This document shows, in pieces, positions 26,080 through 35,132 of a stretch of 64,000 nt of DNA. Where the stretch lies: NCBI RefSeq assembly GCF_005862235.1, contig NZ_VCEK01000007.1:1-64000 (forward strand), read 5' to 3'. How positions within the stretch are numbered: the first letter of the stretch is position 1; each line of letters opens with the position of its first letter. The notes beneath the pieces were generated by a model. The model ran no database searches and was not told the DNA's origin. It saw only the letters and a list, made by a program, of their open reading frames with translations. Made by a program: the position numbers and the translations under genes. This DNA comes from Saccharomonospora piscinae. Lineage in GTDB: Bacteria; Actinomycetota; Actinomycetes; Mycobacteriales; Pseudonocardiaceae.

Positions 26080-27852
26080 TCAGTCCGTGATCTCCAGCAG
26101 CACGGAACCCTGGCCGACGGCCGCGCCCACCTCGGCGGCCAGCCCCGACACGGTGCCCGACTTGTGGGCATTGACCGGGTTCTCCATCTTCATGGCCTCC
26201 AGCACGACCACCAGTTCGCCCGCCTCGACCGGCTGGCCGTCGGCGACGGCCACCTTGACGACGGTGCCCTGCATGGGCGCGGTCACCGCGTCGCCGCTCG
26301 CGACCGCCTTGGTCCCGCCGCCACGCTTACGCGGCTTGGCCTTGGCCTGCTCGGCCGCCCCGCCGCCCAGGGCCAGGTCGCCGGGCAGCGACACCTCCAG
26401 CCTGCGCCCGCCGACCTCCACCACCACGGTCTGCCGGGGCTGCTCCTGCTCGGCGGCCTCGCCGGGGGCGGTGAACGGTTCGATCGTGTTGTCGAACTCG
26501 GTCTCGATCCAGCGGGTGTGGACGGTGAATCCCGTCTCGTCACCGACGAACGCGGGATCGTCGAGCACGGCGCGGTGGAACGGCAGCACCGTCGCCAGGC
26601 CCTCCACCACCATCTCGCCCAGCGCGCGCCTGCTGCGTTCGATGGCCTGCCGCCGGTCGGCGCCCGTGACGATCACCTTGGCGAGCATGGAGTCGAACTG
26701 ACCGCCGATGACACCGCCCGCCGCCATGCCCGAGTCCACCCTGACCCCGGGGCCCTCCGGGAAGACCAGCGTGGTGACGGTGCCCGGTGCCGGCAGGAAG
26801 TTCCGGCCCGCGTCCTCGCCGTTGATGCGGAACTCGATGGCGTGCCCGCGCGGCTCCGGGTCCCGGGTGAACGGCAACGTGCCGCCCTCGGCGATGCGGA
26901 ACTGCTCGCGCACCAGGTCGATGCCGGTGGTCTCCTCCGACACCGGGTGCTCGACCTGGAGTCGCGTGTTGACTTCGAGGAACGAGATGGTGCCGTCGGT
27001 GCCTACCAGGTACTCGACCGTGCCCGCGCCGGAGTAGCCAGCCTCGCGGCAGATGGCCTTGGCCGACGAGTGGATGGTCTCGCGCTGCTCGTCGCTCAGG
27101 AACGGGGCTGGTGCCTCCTCGACGAGCTTCTGGTGGCGGCGCTGCAACGAGCAGTCCCGCGTGCCGACCACCACCACGTTGCCGTGCTGGTCGGCCAGTA
27201 CCTGGGCCTCCACGTGCCGGGGCCGGTCGAGGTAGCGCTCGACGAAACACTCACCGCGCCCGAAGGCGGCGACCGCCTCCCTCGTCGCGGACTCGAACAG
27301 CTCGGGGATCTCCTCGCGGGTCCGCGCGACCTTGAGCCCGCGACCGCCGCCGCCGAACGCGGCCTTGATGGCCACGGGCAGCCCGTGCTCGTCGGCGAAG
27401 GCCGTGATCTCGTCGGCACCGGCCACCGGCTCGGTGGTGCCCGGCACGAGCGGCGCACCGGCCCGCAGCGCGATGTGCCGCGCGGTGACCTTGTCACCCA
27501 GGTCGCGGATCGCCTGCGGGCTCGGCCCGATCCACGTCAGCCCCGCGTCGATGACCGCCTGCGCGAAGTCCGCGTTCTCGGAGAGGAAGCCGTAACCGGG
27601 ATGCACGGAGTCGGCTCCCGCGCGCTTGGCGACGTCGAGCAGCTTGTCCACGACCAGGTAGGTGTCCGCCGCCGTGGACCCGTGCAGTGCGAACGCCTCG
27701 TCGGCCATCCGGACGTGGGGTGCGTCGCGGTCGGGGTCGGCGTAGACGGCGACACTGGCCAGCCCCGCGTCACGCGCGGCCCGGATCACCCGCACGGCGA
27801 TCTCCCCGCGGTTGGCGATCAGCACCTTCTGCACGGCGGCTGGTTCGGGCAC
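26080..27852 (-). CDS. accA3: Acyl-CoA carboxylase alpha subunit (biotin carboxylase-BCCP fusion)
   Basis: 590 residues from a GTG at 27850-27852, with GAGGAGGTAAGC directly upstream. The biotin carboxylase domain (about 1-450) shows [31 protein letters not shown]-grasp [47 protein letters not shown] and FRINGED. A linker of ~60 residues is followed by the biotinyl domain, with the target Lys in [11 protein letters not shown]. It carboxylates its own biotin using ATP and bicarbonate and donates CO2 to AccD partners (acetyl-/propionyl-/long-chain acyl-CoA). Equivalent to M. tuberculosis Rv3285. Confidence 0.97.
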   Translation of the reverse strand: MPEPAAVQKVLIANRGEIAVRVIRAARDAGLASVAVYADPDRDAPHVRMADEAFALHGSTAADTYLVVDKLLDVAKRAGADSVHPGYGFLSENADFAQAVIDAGLTWIGPSPQAIRDLGDKVTARHIALRAGAPLVPGTTEPVAGADEITAFADEHGLPVAIKAAFGGGGRGLKVARTREEIPELFESATREAVAAFGRGECFVERYLDRPRHVEAQVLADQHGNVVVVGTRDCSLQRRHQKLVEEAPAPFLSDEQRETIHSSAKAICREAGYSGAGTVEYLVGTDGTISFLEVNTRLQVEHPVSEETTGIDLVREQFRIAEGGTLPFTRDPEPRGHAIEFRINGEDAGRNFLPAPGTVTTLVFPEGPGVRVDSGMAAGGVIGGQFDSMLAKVIVTGADRRQAIERSRRALGEMVVEGLATVLPFHRAVLDDPAFVGDETGFTVHTRWIETEFDNTIEPFTAPGEAAEQEQPRQTVVVEVGGRRLEVSLPGDLALGGGAAEQAKAKPRKRGGGTKAVASGDAVTAPMQGTVVKVAVADGQPVEAGELVVVLEAMKMENPVNAHKSGTVSGLAAEVGAAVGQGSVLLEITD

Positions 27853-28034
27853 GCTTACCTCCTCGTTAGCTGCTCACGCGAGATTCTACGGACGCGGGGA
27901 AGGCCCCAGGCGAGAGAAGGGTCACGCCCGGCGCAAGGGGAGTCACCGTCGTCGCAGGTCGCGGACACGAGGTTCAGACCTCACCTCGCGGCTCGCCTAC
28001 CCTCGTGCATGCGAGAGGCAGGGAGGAGGCCGTC

Positions 28035-28742
28035 GTGGTCCGCAGGTCCCCACCACGTGTCGTGGTGGCCACCGTGGTGGTGGCGTGGGTGCTGACCGTG
28101 GGCGCCCAGGTGGCCGCCGCGGTGTGGGGCGCGCGCGGCCAGGAGCCGGTGCCCCCGGCGCCGACGCGTGTGGAGCGGCCCGAGGGCTGCGGCGACGAGA
28201 CCTGCCGCGTGCTGGCGTCCACGGTCGTCAACGGGATGTCGGTGGAACTGCTCGCCGACAGCCGGGGTGACGCGGGCAGGCTCAGGGCGGGCGGGCCCGT
28301 GTCCGGCACGGTCACGACCACCCGGATCACCGGCGACGGGGTGCGGCTGAACCACGACTCGCTGCGCTGCGCCGCGAGCGCGACCCCCGTGTGTCTCGTG
28401 CGGGGACCGCGGGACGGGGGCATGGCAGGCGAGGTCCACGTGTGGCGTGGTGACAGCTGGGAAGCCGCGGGCGAGGTCTACTTCTCCGACCTCGGCGTGC
28501 TCGTGCTCGACGACGTGGTGGGCACGGCGATGCCCGAGGTGCTGGTGGCGCGGGAGACCTGCACCGACCGCGACGGGAGTTGCCGGGAACTCCGCGCGGT
28601 GGCCGAGGTGCTCACGCTCGACGGTGCCAGGGCCGGCTGCACCCGAGCGCGGCGCTCGCCGGGTGAGCTCCCCGGCTGGCCGGACGTCGAGGTCGGCCGC
28701 ACCGATCTCACGACCTGCCCGGACGGGCTCGACCCGCGCTGA
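28035..28742 (+). CDS. Exported protein of unknown function
   Basis: 235 residues from the GTG at 28035, chosen for GGGAGGAGG five bases upstream; an in-frame GTG at 28005 lacks this. The N-terminus RVVVATVVVAWVLTVGAQVAAAV is an uncleaved anchor or signal peptide. The external part has about eight cysteines (CGDETC, LRCAAS, VCLVRG, ETCTDRDGSC, AGCTRA, TTCPDG), suggesting several disulfides. Repeated beta-strand-like stretches (GEVHVWRGDSWEAAGEVYFSDLGVLVLDDV) hint at an FG-GAP/VCBS-type fold, low confidence. It is divergent from accA3 and convergent with maf (9-bp gap). Confidence 0.7.
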   Translation: MVRRSPPRVVVATVVVAWVLTVGAQVAAAVWGARGQEPVPPAPTRVERPEGCGDETCRVLASTVVNGMSVELLADSRGDAGRLRAGGPVSGTVTTTRITGDGVRLNHDSLRCAASATPVCLVRGPRDGGMAGEVHVWRGDSWEAAGEVYFSDLGVLVLDDVVGTAMPEVLVARETCTDRDGSCRELRAVAEVLTLDGARAGCTRARRSPGELPGWPDVEVGRTDLTTCPDGLDPR

Positions 28743-28751
28743 GCCCGCCGG

Positions 28752-29393
28752 TCACGCGCCGGGCCGGGCACCCCACAGCGACACCACGCCGACCCCGACC
28801 TCGGCGAGCAGGCCGCGGGTCAGGGGCAGGCTGATGCCGATGACACTGGACGGATCGCCGTCGACGCCCTCGACGAACCAGCCGCCGAGACCGTCGAGCG
28901 TGAACGCACCCGCCACCGCGAGTGGCTCTCCCGTGGCGATGTAGGCGTCCAGTTCCTGGGGTTCGGGCGCCGCGAACCGCACGGTGGTGGCGCGCGTTCC
29001 CTCCGCGCGGGCCGCCACCACACCGTCGCGCAGCCGCACCACGGCGTGCCCGGTGAGCAGTTCCCCCGAGCCGCCCGACATGGCCTTCCACCGGGTGCGG
29101 GCCACCTCGGGCGTGCCCGGCTTGCCCACCACCTCGCCGCCGATGGACAGCATGGAGTCGCACCCGACGATCACCGTGTCCTCGCCCCGCGCGTCGCCGT
29201 CGAGCACCCCGGCCGCGACGTCGTCCGCCTTCGCCGCCGCGAGGGTGCGCACCAGCTCGGCGGGTGCGGGATCGGACAGCGACGCGATGATCGCCGCTTC
29301 GTCGACGCCCGACACGACGACGTCGGGGTCGACACCCGCGGCGCGCAGCACGGCGAGGCGGGCGGGGGAGGCCGAGGCCAGCACGAATCGCAC
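28752..29393 (-). CDS. maf: Maf-like nucleoside triphosphate pyrophosphatase
   Basis: 213 residues, standard Maf length. It starts MRFVLASASPARLAVLRAAG (the SxSPxR substrate loop), has VDE at about residue 29, AAAKADDVA, and the catalytic VIVGCDSMLSIGGEVVGKP (GCDS). The C-terminal GGWFVEGVDGDPSSVIGISLP is the family closing motif. Maf proteins hydrolyse non-canonical or modified NTPs to NMP and pyrophosphate, a housecleaning role sometimes tied to septum control. It lies inside the acyl-CoA carboxylase cluster between accA3 and accE, as in mycobacteria (Rv3282). Confidence 0.93.
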   Translation of the reverse strand: MRFVLASASPARLAVLRAAGVDPDVVVSGVDEAAIIASLSDPAPAELVRTLAAAKADDVAAGVLDGDARGEDTVIVGCDSMLSIGGEVVGKPGTPEVARTRWKAMSGGSGELLTGHAVVRLRDGVVAARAEGTRATTVRFAAPEPQELDAYIATGEPLAVAGAFTLDGLGGWFVEGVDGDPSSVIGISLPLTRGLLAEVGVGVVSLWGARPGA

Positions 29394-29462
29394 GCCGTCA
29401 GGCTAGTACCCGCGCCGTGTCGCGGGCCTCGGCCCTCAGAGCCCCCACCGGGTGAGGGGCGC

Positions 29463-29705
29463 TCAGGCCGGGTAGGCCGACCAGCGCCACGCTCCGCGGC
29501 CGGGCCGGGAGGGCAGCCGCAGCCGCGACGCGGGGTCCGACCAGCGCGAACGGCGCGCGGGGCTCTCGGTGGCCGCGCTGCTCGCCGCCGAGGCCAGGCC
29601 CGCCACCACGGTGGCCAGCGCGGCCAGTTCCTCGTCGTCGGGCGCTCCGCGCTCGACCCGCAGGAGCGGCGCGGTGCCGGTGCGGTCGCTGGCCTCGCCG
29701 GTCAT
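29463..29705 (-). CDS. accE: Acyl-CoA carboxylase epsilon subunit
   Basis: 80 residues from the ATG at 29703-29705 (GGAGG five bases upstream; a GTG two codons earlier is too close to it). The N-terminal LLRVERGAPDDEELAALATVVAGL is the conserved AccE helix. An Ala/Ser linker follows, and the C-terminus SRWSDPASRLRLPSRPGRGAWRWSAYPA is the typical Arg/Trp tail ending in WRxSxxP. The epsilon subunit binds the AccA/AccD core and stimulates propionyl-/acetyl-CoA carboxylase activity in actinobacteria. It lies 37 bases after accD5. Confidence 0.9.
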   Translation of the reverse strand: MTGEASDRTGTAPLLRVERGAPDDEELAALATVVAGLASAASSAATESPARRSRWSDPASRLRLPSRPGRGAWRWSAYPA

Positions 29706-29742
29706 GGTCACCTCCGGTCTCGACGGTACGTGGCGGCCCCGC

Positions 29743-31383
29743 TCACAGCGGGATGTTGCCGTGCTTCTTGGGCGGCAGTGTCTCCCGCTTGTCCCGCAGC
29801 AGCGAAAGGGCCCGCGCCACGTGCCCGCGCGTGTGCGACGGCGGGACGACGCTGTCCACGTACCCGCGCTCGGCGGCCACGTACGGGTTGCACAGCGTGT
29901 CCTCGTACTCCTGGATCAGGTCGGTGCGCAGTGCCTCGACGTCCTCACCCGCCTCGGCCGCCTCCGCGAGCCGCTTGCGATGGACGATGTTCGCGGCACC
30001 CTGCGCCCCCATCACGGCGATCTGTGCCGTCGGCCAGGCGATGTTGACGTCGGCGCCGAGGTGCTTGGACCCCATCACGTCGTAGGCCCCTCCGTACGCC
30101 TTGCGGGTGATGACCGTGACGAGCGGGACCGTGGCCTCGGCGTAGGCGTAGATGAGCTTCGCGCCCCGCCGGATGATGCCGTTCCACTCCTGGTCGGTGC
30201 CGGGCAGGAAGCCGGGCACGTCCACGAACGTGAGCACGGGAACGTTGAAGGCGTCGCAGGTGCGCACGAACCGGGCCGCCTTCTCCGCCGCGTCGATGTC
30301 GAGGCAGCCCGCGAACTGGGTGGGCTGGTTGGCGACCACACCCACGCTGCGTCCCTCCACCCGGCCGAACCCGACCACGATGTTCGGGGCGAACAGCTCG
30401 TGGACCTCGCAGAACTCGCCGTCGTCGACGATGCGCGAGATCACCTCGTGCATGTCGTAGGGCTGGTTGGCCGAGTCCGGGACCAGCGTGTCCAGTTCGA
30501 GGTCGGTGTCGGTGACCCCGTCGGCGATCGTGCCGCCCGCCGGCTCCGGCGCGTCGAAGACCGGCGGCTCGGAGAGGTTGTTCGACGGCAGGAACGACAG
30601 CAGTTCCTTCACGTAGGACACGGCGTCGGCCTCGTCGGAGGCCAGGTAGTGCGCGTTGCCGGACTTGGTGTTGTGGGTCCGGCCGCCGCCGAGGTCCTCC
30701 AGCGTGACCTCCTCGCCGGTGACGGTCTTGATGACGTCGGGGCCGGTGATGAACATCTGGGAGGTCTTGTCGACCATGACCACGAAGTCGGTGAGGGCGG
30801 GCGAGTAGACGTGGCCCCCGGCGTTGGCGCCCATGATGAGCGAGATCTGCGGGACGACGCCCGACGCGTGGGTGTTGCGGCGGAAGATCTCGGCGTAGAG
30901 GCCGAGCGAGACCACGCCCTCCTGGATGCGCGCGCCACCGCCCTCGTTGATGCCGATGATGGGCCTGCCCGTCTTCATCGCCAGATCCATCACCTTGACG
31001 ATCTTCTCGCCGTAGACCTCGCCCAGCGAACCGCCGAACACCGTGACGTCCTGGCTGAACACGCACACCGGGCGGCCGTCGATGGTGCCGTGGCCGGTCA
31101 CGACGCCGTCGCCGTAGGGCCGGTTGCGGTCCTGGCCGAAGTTCGTGGAGCGGTGGCGGGCGAGCGCGTCGAGCTCCACGAACGAGCCCGGGTCGAGCAG
31201 CAGGTCGATGCGTTCCCTCGCGGTCTGCTTGCCCTTGGCGTGCTGGCGTTCGACGGCGCGTGCCGAGCCCGCGTGAACGGCCTCCGAGTCGCGGCGGTAG
31301 AGGTCGGCGAGCTTGCCCGCCGTGGTGTGGATGTCCGGCTCGTCTGCGGGGGGCGTTCCGAGTGGCTCCGTCGCGCTGCTCAT
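29743..31383 (-). CDS. accD5: Acyl-CoA (propionyl-CoA) carboxylase beta subunit
   Basis: 546 residues from the ATG at 31381-31383 (CCGGAGC just upstream). Carboxyltransferase domains: N-terminal acyl-CoA site with [18 protein letters not shown] and [26 protein letters not shown]-terminal carboxybiotin site with [35 protein letters not shown] and [19 protein letters not shown]. The Asp in AGCLDID is where propionyl-specific enzymes usually carry Asp. It transfers CO2 from biotin on AccA3 to propionyl-CoA, giving (S)-methylmalonyl-CoA for the mutase encoded 18 kb away or for methyl-branched lipids. Divergent from birA. Confidence 0.95.
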   Translation of the reverse strand: MSSATEPLGTPPADEPDIHTTAGKLADLYRRDSEAVHAGSARAVERQHAKGKQTARERIDLLLDPGSFVELDALARHRSTNFGQDRNRPYGDGVVTGHGTIDGRPVCVFSQDVTVFGGSLGEVYGEKIVKVMDLAMKTGRPIIGINEGGGARIQEGVVSLGLYAEIFRRNTHASGVVPQISLIMGANAGGHVYSPALTDFVVMVDKTSQMFITGPDVIKTVTGEEVTLEDLGGGRTHNTKSGNAHYLASDEADAVSYVKELLSFLPSNNLSEPPVFDAPEPAGGTIADGVTDTDLELDTLVPDSANQPYDMHEVISRIVDDGEFCEVHELFAPNIVVGFGRVEGRSVGVVANQPTQFAGCLDIDAAEKAARFVRTCDAFNVPVLTFVDVPGFLPGTDQEWNGIIRRGAKLIYAYAEATVPLVTVITRKAYGGAYDVMGSKHLGADVNIAWPTAQIAVMGAQGAANIVHRKRLAEAAEAGEDVEALRTDLIQEYEDTLCNPYVAAERGYVDSVVPPSHTRGHVARALSLLRDKRETLPPKKHGNIPL

Positions 31384-31403
31384 GCTCCGGAAGCTTAGAG
31401 GCC

Positions 31404-31553
31404 TTAACACGTTGGCGTTCGATCAGGGAGCGGCGGCCAGGCGAATGCGTCGCAAGGCGGAGGGGCGTCCGCGTACTGGAAGTACGTGGGCGCCTCCTCC
31501 AACGCGGCGAGGCGTCGTCTGGGTGCCGCGAGCCGAACAGACCAACGTGTTAG
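31404..31553. repeat. 150-bp imperfect palindromic element (MITE/REP-like)
   Basis: The ends are 11-bp perfect inverted repeats (TAACACGTTGG at 31405-31415 and CCAACGTGTTA at 31542-31552), followed inward by GTTCG/CGAAC. The symmetry centre (31478-31479) is also the centre of CGTAC-TGGAA-GTACG (31472-31486). Arms between pair with G-U-like changes (for example GCGTCCGCGTAC against GTACGTGGGCGC), so the whole unit could fold into one long hairpin. No gene is visible. It fills the accD5-birA divergent gap. Confidence 0.7.
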
Positions 31554-31668
31554 GGGCTCTCCATCAGGCGGGCGGGGTTTCCGCGTGGCCCGTCGGCAAT
31601 CTCACCGCCGTCCACCGGCCGCGTGGCCACGACGGCGCGCGGGGGCGCCGCTGTCTAGGGTGAGGCGG

Positions 31669-32493
31669 GTGAGCCACATCGATGTCGCCCGGCTGCGGTC
31701 GCGGCTGCTCGCGCCGGCAGGGCCCTACGCGGCCATCGACGTCGTCGCCCGGACCGGGTCCACCAACACCGACCTGCGCGCGGCGGTGGCCGAGGGCGCC
31801 CCCGACCGCACCGTGCTGATCGCCGAGGAGCAGACGTCCGGCGCGGGCCGGAGAGGCCGCACGTGGACGTCGCCGCCGGGCCGGGGCGTGTACCTCAGTG
31901 TGCTGCTGCGGCCCGCCGAGGTGCCGCTGCCCGCGCTGGGCTCGCTCGCGGCCGTGGCGGGGCTCGCGCTGACCGACATGGCGGCCGAACTGGGCGTGGA
32001 CGCGGTGTTGAAGTGGCCCAACGACGTGCTCGCGGGCCCCGAACGCGAGAAGTGCGCCGGCGTGCTCGCCGAGGCCGCGTCGTCCGACGAGCAGGCCGTG
32101 GTGTGCGGGATCGGCGTCAACGTGCTGCCGCTGCGCGAACCCGTGCGCCCCGGGCCGGGCGGGCTGCCCGCCACCTCGCTGGCGGAGCAGGGCGCGCGCA
32201 CCACCGACCCGACCGAGGTGGCGGCGCTGCTGCTGGCGGCGTTCCACGAACGCGAGGTGCCGTGGCGCGGGGCGCGCGGCGACCTCGCCGCTGCCGGGCT
32301 GCTGGACACCTACCGCGAACGGTGCGCCACGCTCGGCCGCGACGTCCGGCTGGAGGTGGCGGGCGGGCGCTCCCGCACGGGCCGCGTGGTGGACATCGAC
32401 CCCACCTGCGCCCTCGTCGTGGACGAGGACGGGGGCCGGCGCAGCACCGTGTTCGCCGCGGACGTCGTCCATCTCCGCCCCGCAGCGGGCTAG
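31669..32493 (+). CDS. birA: Biotin-[acetyl-CoA-carboxylase] ligase
   Basis: 274 residues from the GTG at 31669 (VSHIDVARLRSRLLAP). Class I biotin protein ligase with no N-terminal helix-turn-helix: ARTGSTNTDLRAAV, the biotin/AMP loop EEQTSGAGRRGRTWTSPPGRGVYLS, LKWPNDVLAGPEREKCAGVLAEA (catalytic Lys in KWPND) and GIGVNV, then a small C-terminal SH3-like domain. It biotinylates the Lys in the AccA3 BCCP domain, matching its place beside accD5-accE-accA3. Lacking a DNA-binding domain, it is not a repressor. Confidence 0.95.
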   Translation: MSHIDVARLRSRLLAPAGPYAAIDVVARTGSTNTDLRAAVAEGAPDRTVLIAEEQTSGAGRRGRTWTSPPGRGVYLSVLLRPAEVPLPALGSLAAVAGLALTDMAAELGVDAVLKWPNDVLAGPEREKCAGVLAEAASSDEQAVVCGIGVNVLPLREPVRPGPGGLPATSLAEQGARTTDPTEVAALLLAAFHEREVPWRGARGDLAAAGLLDTYRERCATLGRDVRLEVAGGRSRTGRVVDIDPTCALVVDEDGGRRSTVFAADVVHLRPAAG

Positions 32494-32515
32494 CGCGCCG
32501 ACGCCGACTCTGCCG

Positions 32516-32640
32516 GGTGACCCGGGTGGCCCGGGTGGCCCGGGTGGCCAGGGTTGCCGCGAAGGCCACCCTCGCTGCACCAGACGCAGTGAAGGTGGCC
32601 TTCGCTGCACCAGACGCAGTGAAGGTGGCCTTCGCGGCAC
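32516..32640. repeat. Tandem repeats downstream of birA
   Basis: First comes a 9-bp repeat (GGTGGCCCG-type, three to four copies, about 32516-32550). Then a 30-bp unit runs twice in perfect tandem (32574-32603 and 32604-32633; GCTGCACCAGACGCAGTGAA then GGTGGCCTTC), with a degenerate third start. The unit contains TGCACCAGACGCA and GAAGGTGGCCTTC, a near-palindrome GAAGG-TGG-CCTTC that could form short hairpins. The gap between birA and the PH-domain gene holds no gene. Confidence 0.85.
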
Positions 32641-32722
32641 CACCGGGACACGGCGCGGAGGGCGGGGTGCGAGGCGGGTCGACGCGGTACGGTGAGGCCA
32701 CGGCGAAACACGAGTGGTGGGG

Positions 32723-33325
32723 GTGTTCGAAGTGGCCTATCCCGACAGTCTGCTCAGCGACGGGGAACAGGTCGTAGCCCACAAGCATCCGCACTTCAAG
32801 ATGCTGATCTTTCCGGTGTTCGCGCTGGTCGTGGCCGTCGCGGCGGGAATCGTCGTCGGCCTGTGGGCGGCCGGTCTCGAACCTCCCTGGGACACCGTGG
32901 GCCCGATCGCGGCCACGGCCGCGGCGGGACTGCTCGTCATCTGGCTGTTCCTCACGCCGTTCGTGCGGTGGCGCACGACGCACTTCGTCGTCACCACCGA
33001 TCGAGTGATCGTCCGCGAGGGTGTGATCAAGCGCACGGGTATCGACATCCCGATGGGCCGCATCCACAGCGTCCGGTTCGAGCACGGGCTGGTGGACCGC
33101 ATCTTCGGCTGCGGCACCCTGATCATCGAGTCGGCGTCGGACGAACCGCTGACGTTCGACGACATCCCGCAGGTCGAGCGGATGCACACCTACATCTATC
33201 GCCAGGTCAACGACAACCCCTACGACGACTTCGACGCCCGGCCCTACGATCCGGCGGGGAACTACCAGGACTACCAGGACCACCGACCCGATGCCGGACG
33301 GCGGGAGCGACATGGGCGTGCGTGA
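32723..33325 (+). CDS. PH-domain (bPH2/YdbS-like) membrane protein
   Basis: About 200 residues; start uncertain among GTGs at 32714, 32723 and 32732 (the last gives VAYPDSLLSDGEQVV, the family's usual beginning). Two transmembrane helices (LIFPVFALVVAVAAGIVVGLW and IAATAAAGLLVIWLFLTPFV) are followed by a bacterial PH-like domain: RWRTTHFVVTTDRVIVREGVI, RTGIDIPMGRIHSVRFEHGLVDRIFGCGTLIIESAS. The C-terminal ~45 residues are Tyr/Asp/Arg-rich and not conserved. It matches Rv3278c, adjacent to birA in mycobacteria (recalled). Function unknown. Its 3' end overlaps the lyase gene by 14 bases. Confidence 0.88.
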   Translation: MFEVAYPDSLLSDGEQVVAHKHPHFKMLIFPVFALVVAVAAGIVVGLWAAGLEPPWDTVGPIAATAAAGLLVIWLFLTPFVRWRTTHFVVTTDRVIVREGVIKRTGIDIPMGRIHSVRFEHGLVDRIFGCGTLIIESASDEPLTFDDIPQVERMHTYIYRQVNDNPYDDFDARPYDPAGNYQDYQDHRPDAGRRERHGRA

Positions 33326-34259
33326 ACTCGGGCTGCCGGAGCGTGCGGCCGACCCCGGCGCGCTGCCGGGGCGGGTCACGATCTGGGAGGTCGGGGCCCG
33401 TGACGGTCTGCAGAACGAGAAGACGGTCGTCCCCGTCGAGGTGAAGGCGGAGTTCCTCGACCGGCTGGCGCGCGCCGGGCTCACCACGCTGGAGGCCACG
33501 AGCTTCGTGCATCCGAAGTGGGTGCCGCAGCTCGCCGACGCCGAGGACCTGCTGGCCCGGCTGCCCCGGCACGACGGTGTGCGGTATCCGGTCCTGGTGC
33601 CCAACGAGCGGGGGCTCGACCGGGCGCTGGCGGCGGGCGTGACCCACGTCGCCGTGTTCGCGAGCGCCACCGAGACCTTCGCCCGGCGCAACCTCAACTC
33701 CGATCTCGACGCCCAGTTCTCCCTGTTCGAGCCGGTGATCACCCGGGCGAGGGCGGCGGGCGTGGACGTTCGCGGCTACGTGTCCATGTGCTTCGGCGAC
33801 CCGTGGGAAGGCGTGGTGGCGCCGGAGCAGGTCGTGTCCGTGGGCAGGCGGCTGCGCGATCTGGGATGCACGCAGCTGTCGCTGGGCGACACCATCGGTG
33901 TGGCCACCGCGTCGAGCGTCGAGCGCCTGCTGGACACGTTCACGTCGGGGGGTGTGCCGGTCGGCGAACTGGCGGTGCACTTCCACGACACCTACGGCCA
34001 GGCGCTGGCCAACACGCTCGCCGCGCTGCGCCGGGGTGTGACCACCGTGGACTCCTCGGCGGGTGGGCTCGGCGGGTGCCCCTACGCGGGCTCGGCCACC
34101 GGCAACCTCGCAACCGAGGACCTGGTGTGGCTACTCGACGGCCTCGGCATCGCGCACGGCGTGGACCTCGACGTGCTCGTGGACACCAGCGTGTGGCTCG
34201 CCGGGCACCTCGGCAGGCCCAGCCCGTCCCGGGTGGTGCGGGCGCTGGCCGCGCGGTGA
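33312..34259 (+). CDS. mvaB: Hydroxymethylglutaryl-CoA lyase-like enzyme
   Basis: 315 residues from the ATG at 33312 (GGGAG five bases upstream), overlapping the PH-domain gene. HMGL-like TIM barrel: WEVGARDGLQNEK (catalytic Arg-Asp), TSFVHPKWVPQLADAE, VFASATETFARRNLN, SLGDTIGVAT, metal-binding His pair in AVHFHDTYGQAL, and the active-site Cys in GGLGGCPYAGSATGN. It would cleave HMG-CoA to acetoacetate and acetyl-CoA at the end of leucine degradation; related acyl-CoA lyases share these motifs. The preceding context is carboxylase/biotin genes, the following one a toxin cassette. Confidence 0.9.
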   Translation: MGVRELGLPERAADPGALPGRVTIWEVGARDGLQNEKTVVPVEVKAEFLDRLARAGLTTLEATSFVHPKWVPQLADAEDLLARLPRHDGVRYPVLVPNERGLDRALAAGVTHVAVFASATETFARRNLNSDLDAQFSLFEPVITRARAAGVDVRGYVSMCFGDPWEGVVAPEQVVSVGRRLRDLGCTQLSLGDTIGVATASSVERLLDTFTSGGVPVGELAVHFHDTYGQALANTLAALRRGVTTVDSSAGGLGGCPYAGSATGNLATEDLVWLLDGLGIAHGVDLDVLVDTSVWLAGHLGRPSPSRVVRALAAR

Positions 34260-34345
34260 CCGATCGGGAACGGGTCCGGCCCGGCGTGCGTCCCAGTCAC
34301 GGCCACCGCTGTCAACAATGACCCTTCGACTCCGGGGAGAGGGCC

Positions 34346-34798
34346 GTGACCGAGCATCGGGCGCAGGTGGAGGAGTTACTCGCCGACTACCGCCGCAGCA
34401 GGGAACGGCTGGCGGCGACGCAGCAGGAACTGGGTGCGGTCAGCGGGTCGGCCAGCAGCGCGGACGGGTTGGTGACGGCCACGGTGGGCGCGCGGGGCGT
34501 GCTCACCGATCTGGTGATCGACGGCGACGCCTACGCCCGCTACCGGCCCGCCGAGCTGGCCGCTCACGTGGTGCGCGCGGCGCGGGAGGCCGCGGCCGAG
34601 GCGTCCAGCGCGGCCGGCGCGGTGCTGGCGGAGGCGCTGGGGCCCGCGATCGACCCGCAGGCGGTGTTGCGGGGCAGCGCGGACCTGGCTCCGGGCGAGC
34701 TGGCCGCCCGGCAGGCGCCGGACGACGCGGACGATCCCGGGGAGATCTTCGAGGACCAGAACTGGCTCGACGACGCGGAATGGTCGACGTCGCGATGA
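34346..34798 (+). CDS. YbaB/EbfC family protein
   Basis: 150 residues from a GTG at 34346. The YbaB/EbfC core is visible: helical N-terminus VEELLADYRRSRERLAATQQELGAVSGSASS, then the strand pair DGLVTATVGARGVLTDLVIDGDAYARYRPAELAAHVVRAAREA. The C-terminus is acidic (DDADDPGEIFEDQNWLDD). Such proteins are annotated as nucleoid-associated, but in actinobacteria they recur directly upstream of ESX/WXG100 effector genes, as here, and may act as chaperones; that role is inferred. It overlaps the next gene by ATGA. Confidence 0.85.
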   Translation: MTEHRAQVEELLADYRRSRERLAATQQELGAVSGSASSADGLVTATVGARGVLTDLVIDGDAYARYRPAELAAHVVRAAREAAAEASSAAGAVLAEALGPAIDPQAVLRGSADLAPGELAARQAPDDADDPGEIFEDQNWLDDAEWSTSR

Positions 34799-35124
34799 GC
34801 ACGGGCGACGGATTCGGTGTCGACACCGGAGGGCTCGCCGCGCGGGCGGACGAGTTCGCGGCGCTGGCCGACCGGGCGCGCGCCGTCGTGCGGCGGCTCG
34901 CGGAGGAGTTGGACGCGGTACCGGCGCCGTGGGGCGGGGACGCCGTGGGGCGGGGATTCGCCGCCGTTCACGGCGAGCCCGCCGCGCGGGCGAGGGAACT
35001 GCTCGAACAGGTACCCGGCGAGTTCGAGCGCTTCGGCGGCACGCTCGCCGAAGCCGCGACGGCCTACGAGTCGGCGGAGTCGGGCGCGGCCGAGGCCGTC
35101 CGCGAAGCCGGGCGAGCAGGGTAG
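34795..35124 (+). CDS. WXG100/ESX-like small helical protein
   Basis: 109 residues from the ATG at 34795 (ATGA overlap with the YbaB-like gene). It is predicted nearly all helical: GLAARADEFAALADRARAVVRRLAEELDAVPAPWGGDAVGRGFAAVHG ... ARELLEQVPGEFERFGGTLAEAATAYESAE. The two long helices joined by a turn with W-G-G at about residue 45, and the C-terminal Y-x-x-x-E-like tail (AYESAE), fit the ESX/WXG100 fold and type VII export signal. It is probably the small partner that is secreted with, or chaperones, the following toxin protein. Confidence 0.75.
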   Translation: MSTGDGFGVDTGGLAARADEFAALADRARAVVRRLAEELDAVPAPWGGDAVGRGFAAVHGEPAARARELLEQVPGEFERFGGTLAEAATAYESAESGAAEAVREAGRAG

Positions 35125-35132
35125 GCCGGCCG

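Noticed and set aside
29394..29462. Additional small gene between maf and accE
   Set aside because: Only 69 bases, with no Shine-Dalgarno or frame of interest.
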